From an uncultured Paracoccaceae bacterium (GTDB taxonomy: Bacteria > Pseudomonadota > Alphaproteobacteria > Rhodobacterales > Rhodobacteraceae), in NCBI GenBank assembly GCA_938092015.1, contig CALKOT010000084.1:1-64000 (forward strand): a stretch of 64,000 nucleotides of DNA, read 5' to 3'. The notes beneath the pieces are model-generated. The model was not told the origin of the DNA, did no database searches, and saw nothing but the letters and a program-made list of their open reading frames with translations. The stretch's first letter is position 1. Each line of letters begins with the position of its first letter. Shown piece after piece: positions 1 to 8,474 of the stretch. A program made the position numbers and the translations under genes.

Positions 1-423
1 CGCCCGCATTCCGCGCTTGATCGGCAAACACCGGACGACGCATATTGGGCGGGCTTGAAAGACAAGAAAGCAGCATGAAACCTAAACCCGATACACCTTA
101 AAAACGCTACAAAACTGTCCGAAAAGATGGGACCACTTCACCTTCAAAACTGACAGCCCTGTCACACGCACACATCGCTTCAACTACAAGCCAAACCAAT
201 TTTCTTCAAATTGCTTCTAAATTCGAGAAAAATTCCAATGGAATCTGAAAGTTAGAGGAAGCCCTGTGCAAAAAAAATTCACCTGACCTGGCCGAAGGCT
301 CAGCAAATTTGCGGGCTGTATTCGCCTCACTGAGGGGCGTTAGGAATTGAAAACGAATGATTATCGGCTCTGAGTTGTGGTGCTGATGCTAGGGTTGATG
401 GCTTAGTTAACGGCCCGAGAGGG
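1..423. other. Non-coding stretch, nothing recognised
   Basis: I see no convincing gene, RNA or repeat in this stretch, which lies downstream of the minus-strand VWA gene. It is AT-rich in the middle. A weak inverted repeat (CCTCA-C-TGAGG, near 326-340) could be part of a transcription end for that gene but has no T-run on the right side. Confidence 0.4.
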
Positions 424-1608
424 TCACCTCGTTAACTCTCGCATCGCCCCTTCGATTCCCTGCAAAGTCATAGAATACATCCGATCTGCAAAAATTTGCT
501 GGATCAGCGAAGTTGAATGCGAATACTGCCAGCGGACTTCGGGGATCGGATTGATCCACACAGATGATGTCCATTGATCCAGCGCACGGCGCAGCCAAAC
601 TTCGCCGGATTCTTGGTTCCAGTGTTCGACTGCCCCCCCTGGCTGGACGATTTCGTAGGGTGACATCGCGGCATCGCCGACGAAGACACATTTATAGTCT
701 GAACCAAAGGTGCGAATGACTTCCCAAGTCGGAGTTTGTGCGTCCCAGCGGCGGGCATTGTCTTTCCAGACGCCTTCGTAAAGGCAGTTGTGGAAATAGA
801 AATGTTCCATATGCTTGAACTCTGTCGAAGCGGCTGAAAACAGCTCCTCCACAAGTTTTACATGCCCATCCATTGAACCACCGATGTCGAGGAACAGCAG
901 TACCTTGACCGCGTTGCGGCGCTCTGGCCTTGTTTTTACGTCCAGATACCCGTTTTCAGCTGTCGAACGGATAGTGTGGTCCAGATCCAATTCTTCTACC
1001 GCGCCGTCCCGCGCCCAACGACGTAGCCTTCGCAATGCGACCTTGATGTTGCGCGTGCCGATCTCGACGCTGTCATCTAGGTTGCGATACTCGCGTTTGT
1101 CCCAGACTTTTACAGCGCGGCCGTGGCGGTCTTCCTTCTGGCCAATACGAACGCCTTCAGGGTTGTATCCATAGGCCCCAAACGGGGAAGTGCCAGCAGT
1201 TCCTACCCATTTCGAGCCACCTTGGTGACGCTTTTCCTGCTCTTCGAGACGTTTCTTCAACGTCTCCATCAACTTTTCCCAACCCCCGAGTGCTTCGATC
1301 TCTTTCTTCTCTTCTTCGGTCAGCATTTTTTCGGCTAACTTGCGAAGCCACTCTTCAGGCAGATCCATTGCATCGACGCCGTTTTCACCACCAACAGTCT
1401 CTATGCCTTTGAAGCAGTGCCCAAAAACCTGATCGAATTTGTCCAGGTGGCGTTCATCTTTCACCAGGGCCGAACGGGATAGGAAATAAAACTCCTCAAT
1501 GTCATACATCGCAACGCCCTTATCCATCGCTTCTAACAGCGTTAGATACTCCCGCAGAGTGACGGGCACTTTTGCGTCTCGCAAAGTCAGAAAAAAGCTG
1601 TTGAACAT
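424..1608 (-). CDS. VWA domain protein (CoxE-like)
   Basis: Soluble 394-residue protein with a C-terminal von Willebrand factor A domain of the CoxE/YehP-like group. The metal-site motif is seen as FLDIGGSMDGH near residue 240, with Gly in place of the first Ser of the classical DxSxS, a form I believe is usual in this group. The N-terminal half is charged and helical. In such systems the VWA protein works with a MoxR AAA+ ATPase to insert metals or remodel a partner protein; the partner here is unknown. A MoxR gene lies on the same strand at 4562-5431, four genes upstream, rather than directly adjacent. The ATG at 1608 is the first in frame. This gene appears to be the last of the minus-strand group. 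The family call is firm; the biological target is not known. Confidence 0.88.
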   Translation of the reverse strand: MFNSFFLTLRDAKVPVTLREYLTLLEAMDKGVAMYDIEEFYFLSRSALVKDERHLDKFDQVFGHCFKGIETVGGENGVDAMDLPEEWLRKLAEKMLTEEEKKEIEALGGWEKLMETLKKRLEEQEKRHQGGSKWVGTAGTSPFGAYGYNPEGVRIGQKEDRHGRAVKVWDKREYRNLDDSVEIGTRNIKVALRRLRRWARDGAVEELDLDHTIRSTAENGYLDVKTRPERRNAVKVLLFLDIGGSMDGHVKLVEELFSAASTEFKHMEHFYFHNCLYEGVWKDNARRWDAQTPTWEVIRTFGSDYKCVFVGDAAMSPYEIVQPGGAVEHWNQESGEVWLRRALDQWTSSVWINPIPEVRWQYSHSTSLIQQIFADRMYSMTLQGIEGAMRELTR

Positions 1609-1630
1609 AGCGTCGTCCTTGGATCGGGCC

Positions 1631-1816
1631 TCAGAAAGGCGCTGGCGGCATCAAGCCAAAGCGCACCAATACGAGGGTTACAAAGAAGGCTAATAACGCA
1701 AAACCAACCGCATGTGCGATGGCGAATTGCCATTTATCGGCCTGTTCGCCGCCACGTCGCGCAGCGCGTCGCCAACCTGTGAAAAATCCTGCGAACAGGG
1801 CGATGATGGGGATCAT
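1631..1816 (-). CDS. Small membrane protein, unknown function
   Basis: A 61-residue protein with two hydrophobic segments, roughly residues 1-14 and 33-54, separated by a basic, charged loop (GWRRAARRGGEQADKW). I do not recognise a family. The ATG at 1816 is preceded by GGAG at a spacing of about 8 bases, which supports translation. It lies 12 bases after the DUF2927 lipoprotein gene and 22 bases before the VWA gene, so it is probably co-transcribed with both. It may be a membrane accessory to one of them, but that is only inferred from position. Confidence 0.6.
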   Translation of the reverse strand: MIPIIALFAGFFTGWRRAARRGGEQADKWQFAIAHAVGFALLAFFVTLVLVRFGLMPPAPF

Positions 1817-1828
1817 GGTTTACTCCGG

Positions 1829-3202
1829 TCAGCCCGATGCGGGGATCAGGCCAATATCAACAAATTCTTGACGCCAGCTCGCAACTGCACGGCTGCCGCC
1901 GCCGTATACATAGCGCGCCCAGTCCAAGGCCTCCAGCGCCGTTCCGCTCGCCTCAGCCCATCTTCCGAGCTGGCTTAGGGCAATGGCCCGCCAGCGTAAG
2001 GCGTGCGTAAGCTGCCAGTCCGATCCATTTGCTGCAAATACCGGCTCTGCGAGCTCCAGCAAAGCAAGCCCGGTGTCATGGTTTTCGAGATTGATCAGGT
2101 TAATCGCCAGTTCAGACCTGACGCGTGCAAGGTGCACTGAATTCGCTGCCAAAGCGCGTGCATGCGCCAGTTCCGCTTTTGAGAGATAGTCGACAACCCG
2201 ATCTGGATCGTTTGCTTCGAAAGCAACAAAGGCCGCTGTCTTATAAGCCTCACCTAACCTGTGTGGTGCTGCGCCTTGTGTTTTAGCTAACGAGATAGCT
2301 GTTTGCAGCGCCTGTTTCCGCAAAACGAAATCTGTTTCATTTTCGGCAATCATCAACGCGGTGTCATACTTTGACCCGATGAGATCAATCGTCCGGGTCA
2401 ATCCACCAAGCGGTTCAGACCGGAGGACGCTTCGCGCTTCAAGAGTGGCCTCATCACTATTTAACCCGTTTCTAAGAGTATCGTTGTAAAGCGTTCTTAA
2501 GATTAGAAGATCAAAGCCCGTTGGCCAGACGTGGGCGTTGTCATCATTAAAGATAGAATCGTTAAGATACCGCAAGTCATTCCCGGGCCCCAGCGCCTGA
2601 GTTACTTCTTCCAAGATACAGGATCTGATTTCATGTGGCGCCGCGAATGCCGGAATGAAAACTGTGATCTTGTCGAGTTTACTGATCTGACTCCAACCCG
2701 CGGCGTCGCGCGCGTCCAGGCTTTTGAACTCAGCCCAAGTGACATCATGAGGGATAAAGAAGCACAGCGCATTTGCGGCGATTTCATCCATCTCAGTACG
2801 CGGCGCGCTTCTAAGCGTAATATCGGCGTTGGGTCCGCCAGTGGCAGACACATCAAGGCCGGGCGCAGCGTTTCTGATCCGAGTTACAAGATCATCAAGA
2901 AAAGGGCGGTACGAAGCAAGTTCTGGTGTTGAGAGCGATATGGTTGCAGGTTTTTCCCATTTCAGAAGGCGGGGAACACTTTCACCCCATTCAGTCTGAA
3001 ACATCAGGCGATCAAAGTCCCGGGCGATGCTGCGAGCCGTCCAATGAACGGGCTGCACACCGATTGCTTCACCATAACCACTATAAAACGGACGTTCGGT
3101 AAGAGACTGTGGCTGCGACCGGCTTTCCTCTTTATAGACGGATTGTGGCGGCGTTGTTGCGCAGCCGGCCAACAGGGAAAAGATCGCAAATGCCGCTCGC
3201 AT
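1829..3202 (-). CDS. DUF2927 domain lipoprotein
   Basis: A 457-residue protein with a lipoprotein signal: a hydrophobic N-terminus ending in the lipobox LLAGC near residue 14, so it is likely anchored to a membrane facing the periplasm. The middle part (about residues 60-250) resembles the DUF2927 family, with the stretch LEEVTQALGPGNDL near residue 198. The C-terminal third is alpha-helical and repeat-like, reminiscent of tetratricopeptide repeats (for example YKTAAFVAFEANDPDRVVDYLSKA split over two helices). No enzymatic activity is established for the family. Its start codon overlaps the stop of the upstream GNAT gene as TAATG, which suggests translational coupling. The family call is fairly sure; the function is unknown. 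Confidence 0.75.
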   Translation of the reverse strand: MRAAFAIFSLLAGCATTPPQSVYKEESRSQPQSLTERPFYSGYGEAIGVQPVHWTARSIARDFDRLMFQTEWGESVPRLLKWEKPATISLSTPELASYRPFLDDLVTRIRNAAPGLDVSATGGPNADITLRSAPRTEMDEIAANALCFFIPHDVTWAEFKSLDARDAAGWSQISKLDKITVFIPAFAAPHEIRSCILEEVTQALGPGNDLRYLNDSIFNDDNAHVWPTGFDLLILRTLYNDTLRNGLNSDEATLEARSVLRSEPLGGLTRTIDLIGSKYDTALMIAENETDFVLRKQALQTAISLAKTQGAAPHRLGEAYKTAAFVAFEANDPDRVVDYLSKAELAHARALAANSVHLARVRSELAINLINLENHDTGLALLELAEPVFAANGSDWQLTHALRWRAIALSQLGRWAEASGTALEALDWARYVYGGGSRAVASWRQEFVDIGLIPASG

Positions 3203-3639
3203 TAACGGTTGTACCGTATAAATGGTGTTTTCTTAGCTATGCGGTCGTAAAGTTGACGTGCAGCGTGATTAAAATCCTGCGTCAACCAGTATACTGACGG
3301 CGCGCCTGCTTCATCAGCGATTGCGTAAACAGCCTCAATCAAGGCCCGTCCTGCGCCGGTGCCGCGCACATCAGGATCAACATAGAGATCCTGGAGATAG
3401 CAGCAGTTTTCAACTTTCCAGCCATGGCGGTGGAAAAGGTAGTGGGTCAAGCCAACTGGCTTTCCATCAACTTCAGCGATCAGACCGCTGAATTCATGTG
3501 GATCGTCTGAGTGAAGGCGGTTCCAAAGTGTTTCATAGACGTCTTCGGAAACTGAGGTTTCGTAGAATTCCAAATATGCAGTCCACATGCGCCGCCATTC
3601 GGCGTGATCATCTTTTCGGATTGGACGAACGATTGTCAT
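3202..3639 (-). CDS. GNAT family N-acetyltransferase (paralogue 1)
   Basis: A 145-residue single-domain acetyltransferase of the GNAT fold, expected to move an acetyl group from acetyl-CoA to an amine; the substrate is unknown. The acetyl-CoA binding motif A is visible as the DLYVDPDVRGTGAGRALIE stretch (about residues 88-106), matching the V-x-x-x-x-R-G-x-G-x-G/A pattern. A second copy lies at 16094-16540 and shares an identical block WRRMWTAYLEFYETSVSEDV and the C-terminal pattern of a KTPFI motif, so the two are paralogues. It sits between the AEC permease and the DUF2927 gene on the minus strand, with a one-base stop/start overlap to the latter. Confidence 0.88.
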   Translation of the reverse strand: MTIVRPIRKDDHAEWRRMWTAYLEFYETSVSEDVYETLWNRLHSDDPHEFSGLIAEVDGKPVGLTHYLFHRHGWKVENCCYLQDLYVDPDVRGTGAGRALIEAVYAIADEAGAPSVYWLTQDFNHAARQLYDRIAKKTPFIRYNR

Positions 3640-3646
3640 AGATGCC

Positions 3647-4561
3647 TCATGCCAGGGTCGTCGCTGTCAGGATCGACAGGGCCGTCGATATGATGACCGC
3701 CTTGGCGATGGATTCAACCTTCACCCCGTATTTCAGGCCGAGAACGAACGCCAAGACGCCGCTGGGTGCGCCATACATCAACAATGATGGCGCTTCCCAG
3801 GCGGGTGAGGGGGCAAGGAACGTGCCCAGCATGATTACCGCAAGCAGTGGCATCAGAAAGTTCTTGAACCCGACAACCGCCCAAACCGGCCCGCCAATCG
3901 ATTGCAGACTTTGACCAGACAAAATCACGCCAAGCGAAAACAATGCGACCGGTGTGGCAGAGGCAGTAGCCATATCCAAAAAGAACGAAAAGCCATCGTG
4001 CAGCGCCAGCCCGCTGAAGTTCCATGCAAACCCCAGTGCGATGACGACGATCAATCGATTAGTAGCTATGTCTTTCAAAACTGCCAGCGGTCCCTGTTCG
4101 CCTTTGATCGCTTCCATGATCATGATCGTGCCTCCGAACATAAGAACGATGTCAAAGACAATGACCGAGGCGACAGGGTCGATGCTTTCAGGGCCATAAA
4201 GCCGCTCTGCAATCGGCAGAACGACATATACATGGTTGGGGAAAGCCGCCGTCATCGCCAAAAGCACAGATTCGCGCGGTCCGACGCGAAACCCGTAACG
4301 CATGACCAGAAAACCGAACCCGTAGATTGAGAATTCCACCGCCAGATATGCGGCGATCATATCCCATTCGACGGCGTCAAAATTGACGCCTGATATCAGC
4401 CGGAATTGTAGGGCAGGAACCGCGATACCTACCATGAATTGATTGGCGCCCTCAGCCGCCTGTCGCGAAAATTCGCCCACGCGTCCAAGGACGAAACCAA
4501 GGATTGCGAAGCCGAAGACCGGTAGAATCGCGTACTGAAGAGGTGCGAGTAGCGCCTCCAA
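3647..4561 (-). CDS. AEC family transporter
   Basis: A 304-residue inner-membrane carrier of the auxin efflux carrier family, with about ten hydrophobic segments in two halves and the small-residue kinks typical of the bile/arsenite/riboflavin transporter fold. Bacterial members export or import organic acids, but the substrate cannot be read from sequence. The frame opens with TTG at 4561, directly after the TAA of the MoxR gene; no ATG is available nearby and an AGGG lies about 9 bases upstream, so TTG is the likely start. Its position between moxR and the other genes of the minus-strand group suggests co-transcription rather than a shared function. Confidence 0.85.
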   Translation of the reverse strand: MEALLAPLQYAILPVFGFAILGFVLGRVGEFSRQAAEGANQFMVGIAVPALQFRLISGVNFDAVEWDMIAAYLAVEFSIYGFGFLVMRYGFRVGPRESVLLAMTAAFPNHVYVVLPIAERLYGPESIDPVASVIVFDIVLMFGGTIMIMEAIKGEQGPLAVLKDIATNRLIVVIALGFAWNFSGLALHDGFSFFLDMATASATPVALFSLGVILSGQSLQSIGGPVWAVVGFKNFLMPLLAVIMLGTFLAPSPAWEAPSLLMYGAPSGVLAFVLGLKYGVKVESIAKAVIISTALSILTATTLA

Positions 4562-5431
4562 TTACTGGCCCTGCCGCCTCCGATTCATGAAAGCGATTCT
4601 CTCAAGCATGTGCACGTCCTGCTCATTTTTCAGCAGGGCGCCATGAAGACGGGGCAGGGCATCGTTCGCGTCGGCTTTCAAATCAGCGGCGCTTAGATCC
4701 TCTGACATCAGCAACTTCAGCCAATCCAGAACCTCAGAAGTCGACGGCTTTTTCTTTAGTCCAGTAGTGTCACGCAAATCGTAGAACTGGGTCAGTGCTT
4801 CACGCACCAGCGACTTCCTGATGTCAGGGAAGTGCACGTTGACGATCTGTTGCATCGTGTCGGCATCCGGGAACTGTATGTAGTGGAAGAAACAACGGCG
4901 CAAAAATGCGTCCGGCAGTTCCTTTTCATTGTTCGACGTGATGATGACGATGGGGCGTTGCTTGGCTTTGATGACCTCACCAGTCTCATAGACAAAGAAC
5001 GACATCTGATCGAGTTCCTGCAGCAAGTCGTTCGGGAATTCGATATCAGCTTTGTCGATTTCATCGATCAGCAGAACAACTTTGCCGTCTGCATCAAAGG
5101 CGTCCCAAAGCTTGCCCTTTTTGATGTAATTCGCAACGTCCTTAACGCGCTCATCGCCCAACTGGCTGTCGCGCAAGCGGCTGACAGCGTCATATTCATA
5201 AAGGCCTTGTTGCGCGCGAGTGGTCGATTTCACCGACCATTCCAGCAATGGTAAGTCCAACGCCCCGGCGATCTGGCGGGCAAGTTCAGTTTTCCCTGTT
5301 CCAGGCTCACCCTTCACAAGAAGTGGTCGCTCAAGCGTGATTGCGGCGTTAACCGCGACTGTCAGGTCTTCTGTCGCTACGTAATCTTTCGTCCCGTCAA
5401 AACGCATCAAATTTGCCTTTCGTTTCATCAC
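4562..5431 (-). CDS. MoxR family AAA+ ATPase
   Basis: A 289-residue cytoplasmic ATPase. It shows a Walker A motif GEPGTGKTE near residue 41, a Walker B VVLLIDEIDKAD near residue 118, and the sensor-1 stretch PIVIITSNNEKELPDAF near residue 160, followed by the FLRRCFFHY arginine-finger region. MoxR proteins act as chaperones that help assemble or metallate partner proteins together with a VWA protein, here most likely the product of 424-1608. Two starts are possible: ATG at 5431 with AGGATGAGG upstream, and ATG at 5407 (MRFDGT) with AAAGG upstream; family alignment favours the shorter form. It is the first gene of the minus-strand group, divergent from dksA, so the shared promoters must lie in 5432-5587. 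Confidence 0.9.
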   Translation of the reverse strand: MMKRKANLMRFDGTKDYVATEDLTVAVNAAITLERPLLVKGEPGTGKTELARQIAGALDLPLLEWSVKSTTRAQQGLYEYDAVSRLRDSQLGDERVKDVANYIKKGKLWDAFDADGKVVLLIDEIDKADIEFPNDLLQELDQMSFFVYETGEVIKAKQRPIVIITSNNEKELPDAFLRRCFFHYIQFPDADTMQQIVNVHFPDIRKSLVREALTQFYDLRDTTGLKKKPSTSEVLDWLKLLMSEDLSAADLKADANDALPRLHGALLKNEQDVHMLERIAFMNRRRQGQ

Positions 5432-5587
5432 TATGCCTCATCCTGGCACAGGTGCGCGGGCATTCCCGCAAGGGGAATCAGGATCGTGAGAGATTTACGT
5501 GACATTGCCCGCATTTACACCCTATAAGACGCGCGTCTTGGGGGCGAGGCGACTCGTCGTTGGGTAAACGTGGAGCGGGAAAAGCAG

Positions 5588-6010
5588 ATGAACACTCACA
5601 CCACTGTCGAAGCCGACTATTTTCCGTCGGAAGATGAACCGTTCATGAATGATCGGCAGAAAGAATATTTCCGGCAGAAATTGCTCGATTGGAAAGATTC
5701 GATTCTCGATGAAAATAAGGAAACGGTCAGCCAGATGCAGGAAGATGCGCGCAGCATCCCCGATGTCGCCGACCGTGCTTCTGAAGAAACTGACCGGGCG
5801 CTGGAACTGCGTACCCGTGATCGTCAGCGCAAACTGGTCATCAAGATCGACGCGGCGCTGCGCCGGATCGAGACGGATGAATACGGCTACTGCAATGACA
5901 CCGGCAATCCGATCAGCTTGAAACGATTGGACGCGCGGCCAATTGCGACGCTTAGTCTTGAAGCGCAGGAACGTCATGAACGCCGTGAAAAAGTCTATCG
6001 GGACGACTGA
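5588..6010 (+). CDS. dksA: RNA polymerase-binding transcription factor DksA
   Basis: A DksA/TraR family protein of 140 residues that binds the secondary channel of RNA polymerase and, with ppGpp, adjusts promoter choice. The coiled-coil tip shows DVADRASEETD, matching the DxxDxA pattern needed for activity in the family. The C-terminal zinc-finger region keeps one cysteine only: the four metal positions read C (GYCNDT), T, S and A. This single-cysteine form is known from Rhodobacter-type DksA and suggests that zinc is not bound in the standard way. I chose the ATG at 5588 (MNTHTT), with GGAG and GGGA 7-17 bases upstream; a GTG at 5570 would add six residues. It is divergent from the MoxR gene. 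Confidence 0.92.
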   Translation: MNTHTTVEADYFPSEDEPFMNDRQKEYFRQKLLDWKDSILDENKETVSQMQEDARSIPDVADRASEETDRALELRTRDRQRKLVIKIDAALRRIETDEYGYCNDTGNPISLKRLDARPIATLSLEAQERHERREKVYRDD

Positions 6011-6039
6011 TCTGGCCTACCAATACTCGAAAGGTTCAA

Positions 6040-6762
6040 GTGCTGCTCAATGGTTTGTCTTTAGTGGGTCGGTTTTTGAGCACCGAACAAAAGCTTCAGT
6101 TTCTGGGTTTTTTGAAAGAGGTTACTTTTGGCGAGTTAAGGCGGAAGGCTCTTTTGCGCTACTATAGGCTTCATCGAAAACAAAATCGCATTGGTCCTGA
6201 GGCTTTCGTTAGCAGATCAGTCGCAGTTATTTTCGATCTTGGGGCAAACGCCGGCGAATTCACGAAAGTGGCTGCCGGCATTGCCGATGAAGTTCATGCA
6301 TACGAACCAGATCCGGTGACATTCGAAATCCTGAAAATGAATATGGCGCATTTATCCAACGTTCATGTTCATTAGGCTGCAGTCGGTACGGAAAACGGCG
6401 AGTGTCGACTGTTTCGTAGGCCTGATTTCGAAGTTAATCATGCTGTTGCGTCCGAAGGTTCATCTGTTTTCGCATCGCATAAGGGCGTCACCGAAAATGA
6501 CTTTGTCGTCACTCCGCAAGTCAGTATTGAGACGCTGCTTAAACAGATTGGTCGCCCGGTCGATATCATGAAGGTTGATATTGAGGGCGCTGAAGTTCTT
6601 GTGCTGGAGCGCTTGTTTGCTTCGCCACTCGTTTCGAACGTGCGCGAATTATATGTCGAAACCCACGAATTCGCTCTTCCCGAACTGGCTGAACGCACAG
6701 AAACGTTGCGCAAACGCGCTCGCAAGATCAAAGGGCTAACAGCCTCTTTCGACTGGCACTGA
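6040..6762 (+). pseudogene. FkbM family methyltransferase, interrupted by one in-frame TAG
   Basis: The frame starts at GTG 6040 (AAAGG seven bases upstream) and runs to 6762 with a single stop, TAG at 6373-6375, in an otherwise continuous frame. Before the stop is the SAM-binding motif VIFDLGANAGEFT and YEPDP; directly after it, in the same frame, comes AAVGTENGECRLF, then MKVDIEGAEVLVLERL, all typical of FkbM SAM-dependent methyltransferases, which often modify sugars or polyketides. The residue at the stop is usually Asn or Gln, so CAG to TAG is a simple origin. The region is AT-richer than its neighbours and probably acquired. Without readthrough the product stops at 111 residues and lacks the second half of the fold. 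It could also be a sequence error. Confidence 0.8.
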
Positions 6763-6790
6763 CCTTATCCCGTTCTCAAACATCACTTGC

Positions 6791-6818
6791 TTGACTGTGC
6801 ATGCTGGTTTGCTAACGT
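6791..6818 (+). promoter_or_regulatory. Candidate sigma-70-type promoter of the pyrimidine operon
   Basis: TTGACT at 6791-6796 and TAACGT at 6813-6818 are separated by 16 bases and sit just upstream of the palindromic operator at 6824-6839. Transcription would begin near 6825, inside the operator, a layout suited to repression. This is a prediction from pattern only. Confidence 0.5.
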
Positions 6819-6823
6819 AAAAT

Positions 6824-6839
6824 CTGACCAACTGGTCAA
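6824..6839 (+). promoter_or_regulatory. RutR-like operator upstream of the pyrimidine operon
   Basis: The 16-base palindrome CTGACCA-AC-TGGTCAA matches the E. coli RutR consensus TTGACCA-nn-TGGTCAA at 13 of 14 fixed positions. RutR is a TetR-family repressor that senses uracil and thymine. The site overlaps the predicted transcription start and lies 24 bases before the start codon at 6863. A second site of the same type lies at 19192-19207 before the transporter binding-protein gene. Confidence 0.75.
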
Positions 6840-6862
6840 GAATTTATATGAGGGAACCTGAC

Positions 6863-8113
6863 ATGGCCGCGCCAGCAGCAAACATGAAGATCGACGCCGA
6901 CCGGCTGTGGGACAGCCTGATGGACATGGCCAAGATCGGCCCCGGCGTTGCGGGCGGCAATAATCGCCAGACCCTGACGGATGAGGATAGCGAGGGTCGC
7001 CACCTGTTCCAGAACTGGTGCAAGGCGGCCGGCATGACCATGGGCCTCGACACCATGGGCAACATGTTCGCCCGGCGAGAGGGGACGGACCCTGACGCAC
7101 TGCCTGTCTATGTTGGTAGTCATCTCGACACCCAGCCGACCGGCGGCAAATACGACGGCGTTCTGGGTGTGCTGAGCGGCCTCGAACTGATCCGGACCCT
7201 CAACGACCTGAACGTCAAAACCAAGCATCCCATCGTGCTCACCAACTGGACCAACGAAGAGGGCACCCGCTACGCCCCCGCGATGCTGTCATCGGGCGTA
7301 TTCGCAGGCATCCACGACGAACAGTGGGCCTATGATCGGGAAGATGCGGAGGGCAAAAAATTCGGCGACGAACTTCAGCGCATCGGTTGGCGCGGTGAGG
7401 AAGCCGTTGGCGACCGCAAGATGCACGCCTTCTTTGAGCTGCACATCGAACAGGGCCCGATCCTTGAAGCGGAAGGCATCGATGTCGGCGTCGTCACCCA
7501 CGGTCAGGGCCTCAGCTGGATGCAGCTGACGATTGAGGGCAGGGACGCCCACACCGGCTCCACTCCCATGCCGATGCGCAGGAACGCAGGCCTCAGCATG
7601 GCGAGGGTACTGGAACTGGTCGACGAGATCGCCCTCTCCCACGCGCCCGATGCGGTCGGCGCGGCGGGGCATATCGATGTCTACCCAAACTCTCGCAACG
7701 TGATCCCGGGTAAGGTAGTTTTCACTGTCGATTTCCGCTCTCCAAACCTTTCGACCATTGAGGATATGGAGGCGCGGCTGAAGGTCGGCGCGCAGAAGAT
7801 CTGCGACGACATGGGCCTGACCGTTGAGTTCGAAAAGGTCGGCGGGTTTGATCCGGTCGAGTTCGACGAAGGTTGCGTGACAGCTGTCCGCAGCGCGGCA
7901 GAGCGCCTCGGCTACACCCACCGCAACCTCGTCAGCGGGGCAGGGCACGACGCCTGCTGGATCAACCGCGTCGCACCGACGGCTATGGTGATGTGCCCTT
8001 GCGTGGATGGGCTGAGCCACAATGAGGAGGAAGAGATTTCGAAGGACTGGGCCGCAGCGGGGACGAATGTGCTGTTCCATGCAGTTGTGGAGACGGCGGA
8101 GATTGTGGGGTGA
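6863..8113 (+). CDS. M20 family amidase, probable beta-ureidopropionase (PydC/HyuC type)
   Basis: A 416-residue zinc-dependent hydrolase of the M20/allantoate amidohydrolase group, predicted to hydrolyse N-carbamoyl-beta-alanine to beta-alanine, CO2 and ammonia as the last step of reductive pyrimidine breakdown. Metal-ligand motifs are visible: GSHLDT near residue 85, TNEEGTRY near residue 129, FELHIEQGP near residue 195 and GAGHDA near residue 361. The dimerisation domain sits between about 210 and 325. The ATG at 6863 is chosen because AGGGA lies seven bases upstream; the ATG at 6848 has no ribosome binding site. It is the first gene of an operon with dihydropyrimidinase and an ABC transporter, which supports the pyrimidine role over a general N-carbamoyl-L-amino acid hydrolase. 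Confidence 0.9.
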   Translation: MAAPAANMKIDADRLWDSLMDMAKIGPGVAGGNNRQTLTDEDSEGRHLFQNWCKAAGMTMGLDTMGNMFARREGTDPDALPVYVGSHLDTQPTGGKYDGVLGVLSGLELIRTLNDLNVKTKHPIVLTNWTNEEGTRYAPAMLSSGVFAGIHDEQWAYDREDAEGKKFGDELQRIGWRGEEAVGDRKMHAFFELHIEQGPILEAEGIDVGVVTHGQGLSWMQLTIEGRDAHTGSTPMPMRRNAGLSMARVLELVDEIALSHAPDAVGAAGHIDVYPNSRNVIPGKVVFTVDFRSPNLSTIEDMEARLKVGAQKICDDMGLTVEFEKVGGFDPVEFDEGCVTAVRSAAERLGYTHRNLVSGAGHDACWINRVAPTAMVMCPCVDGLSHNEEEEISKDWAAAGTNVLFHAVVETAEIVG

Positions 8114-8122
8114 GGAAACGGC

Positions 8123-8152
8123 CAAGCACGGTCCCAGACTTGATCCGGGACC
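8123..8152 (+). repeat. Left inverted palindromic repeat of the GIY-YIG element
   Basis: This 30-base unit (CAAGCACGGTCCC, then the rest to GGGACC) is itself an imperfect palindrome (GGTCCC...GGGACC, 8130-8152) and is an inverted copy, with only three mismatches, of 8475-8504. It begins 9 bases after the stop codon of the M20 amidase gene. Confidence 0.85.
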
Positions 8153-8173
8153 TCGACCATCAAGGCGAACCCG

Positions 8174-8461
8174 ATGCCTTTCTACACCTACATTCTCGCC
8201 TTGCGACCTGGAGGCGCGCTCTATACCGGCGCCGCCAACAATTTGAGTCGCCGAATAGAACAACACAAAGCAGGCGTCGTTCGGGGCTACACCAAAACCT
8301 ACGGCATCAAGACGCTCGTCTGGTTCGAAACGCACGAGACACTCGAAGCTGCATTGCTCCGCGAAAAGCAGATCAAACGCTGGCGCCGCGCATGGAAAGA
8401 CGCGCTGATCATGGAAGCGAACCCGGATTGGCGGGATATCTCTTCAGAAATACAATTCTAA
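8174..8461 (+). CDS. Small GIY-YIG nuclease family protein
   Basis: A 95-residue single-domain protein of the GIY-YIG superfamily (UvrC-N/YhbQ-like). The core shows YTYIL near residue 4 and LYTGAANNLSRRIEQH (residues 16-31), with the catalytic Tyr and Arg, and the metal-binding Glu in ALLREKQIKRW near residue 62. Members are nucleases that cut DNA or structured nucleic acid; the native substrate of the small stand-alone type is not established. The gene lies between two functionally linked pyrimidine genes and is flanked on both sides by inverted palindromic repeats, one of which ends just before the ribosome binding site of hydA. Those palindromes are plausible substrates, but this is inference. 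Confidence 0.88.
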   Translation: MPFYTYILALRPGGALYTGAANNLSRRIEQHKAGVVRGYTKTYGIKTLVWFETHETLEAALLREKQIKRWRRAWKDALIMEANPDWRDISSEIQF

Positions 8462-8474
8462 GCCAACTCATCGG

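Noticed and set aside
1-43. Start of a minus-strand gene (ATG at 43, MRRPVFADQARNAG)
   Set aside because: Only 14 codons are visible and there is no ribosome binding site upstream, so it cannot be supported.
7289-8335. 348-codon minus-strand frame opposite the M20 amidase gene
   Set aside because: It is a shadow of the GC-rich coding strand; the plus-strand gene has clear enzyme motifs.
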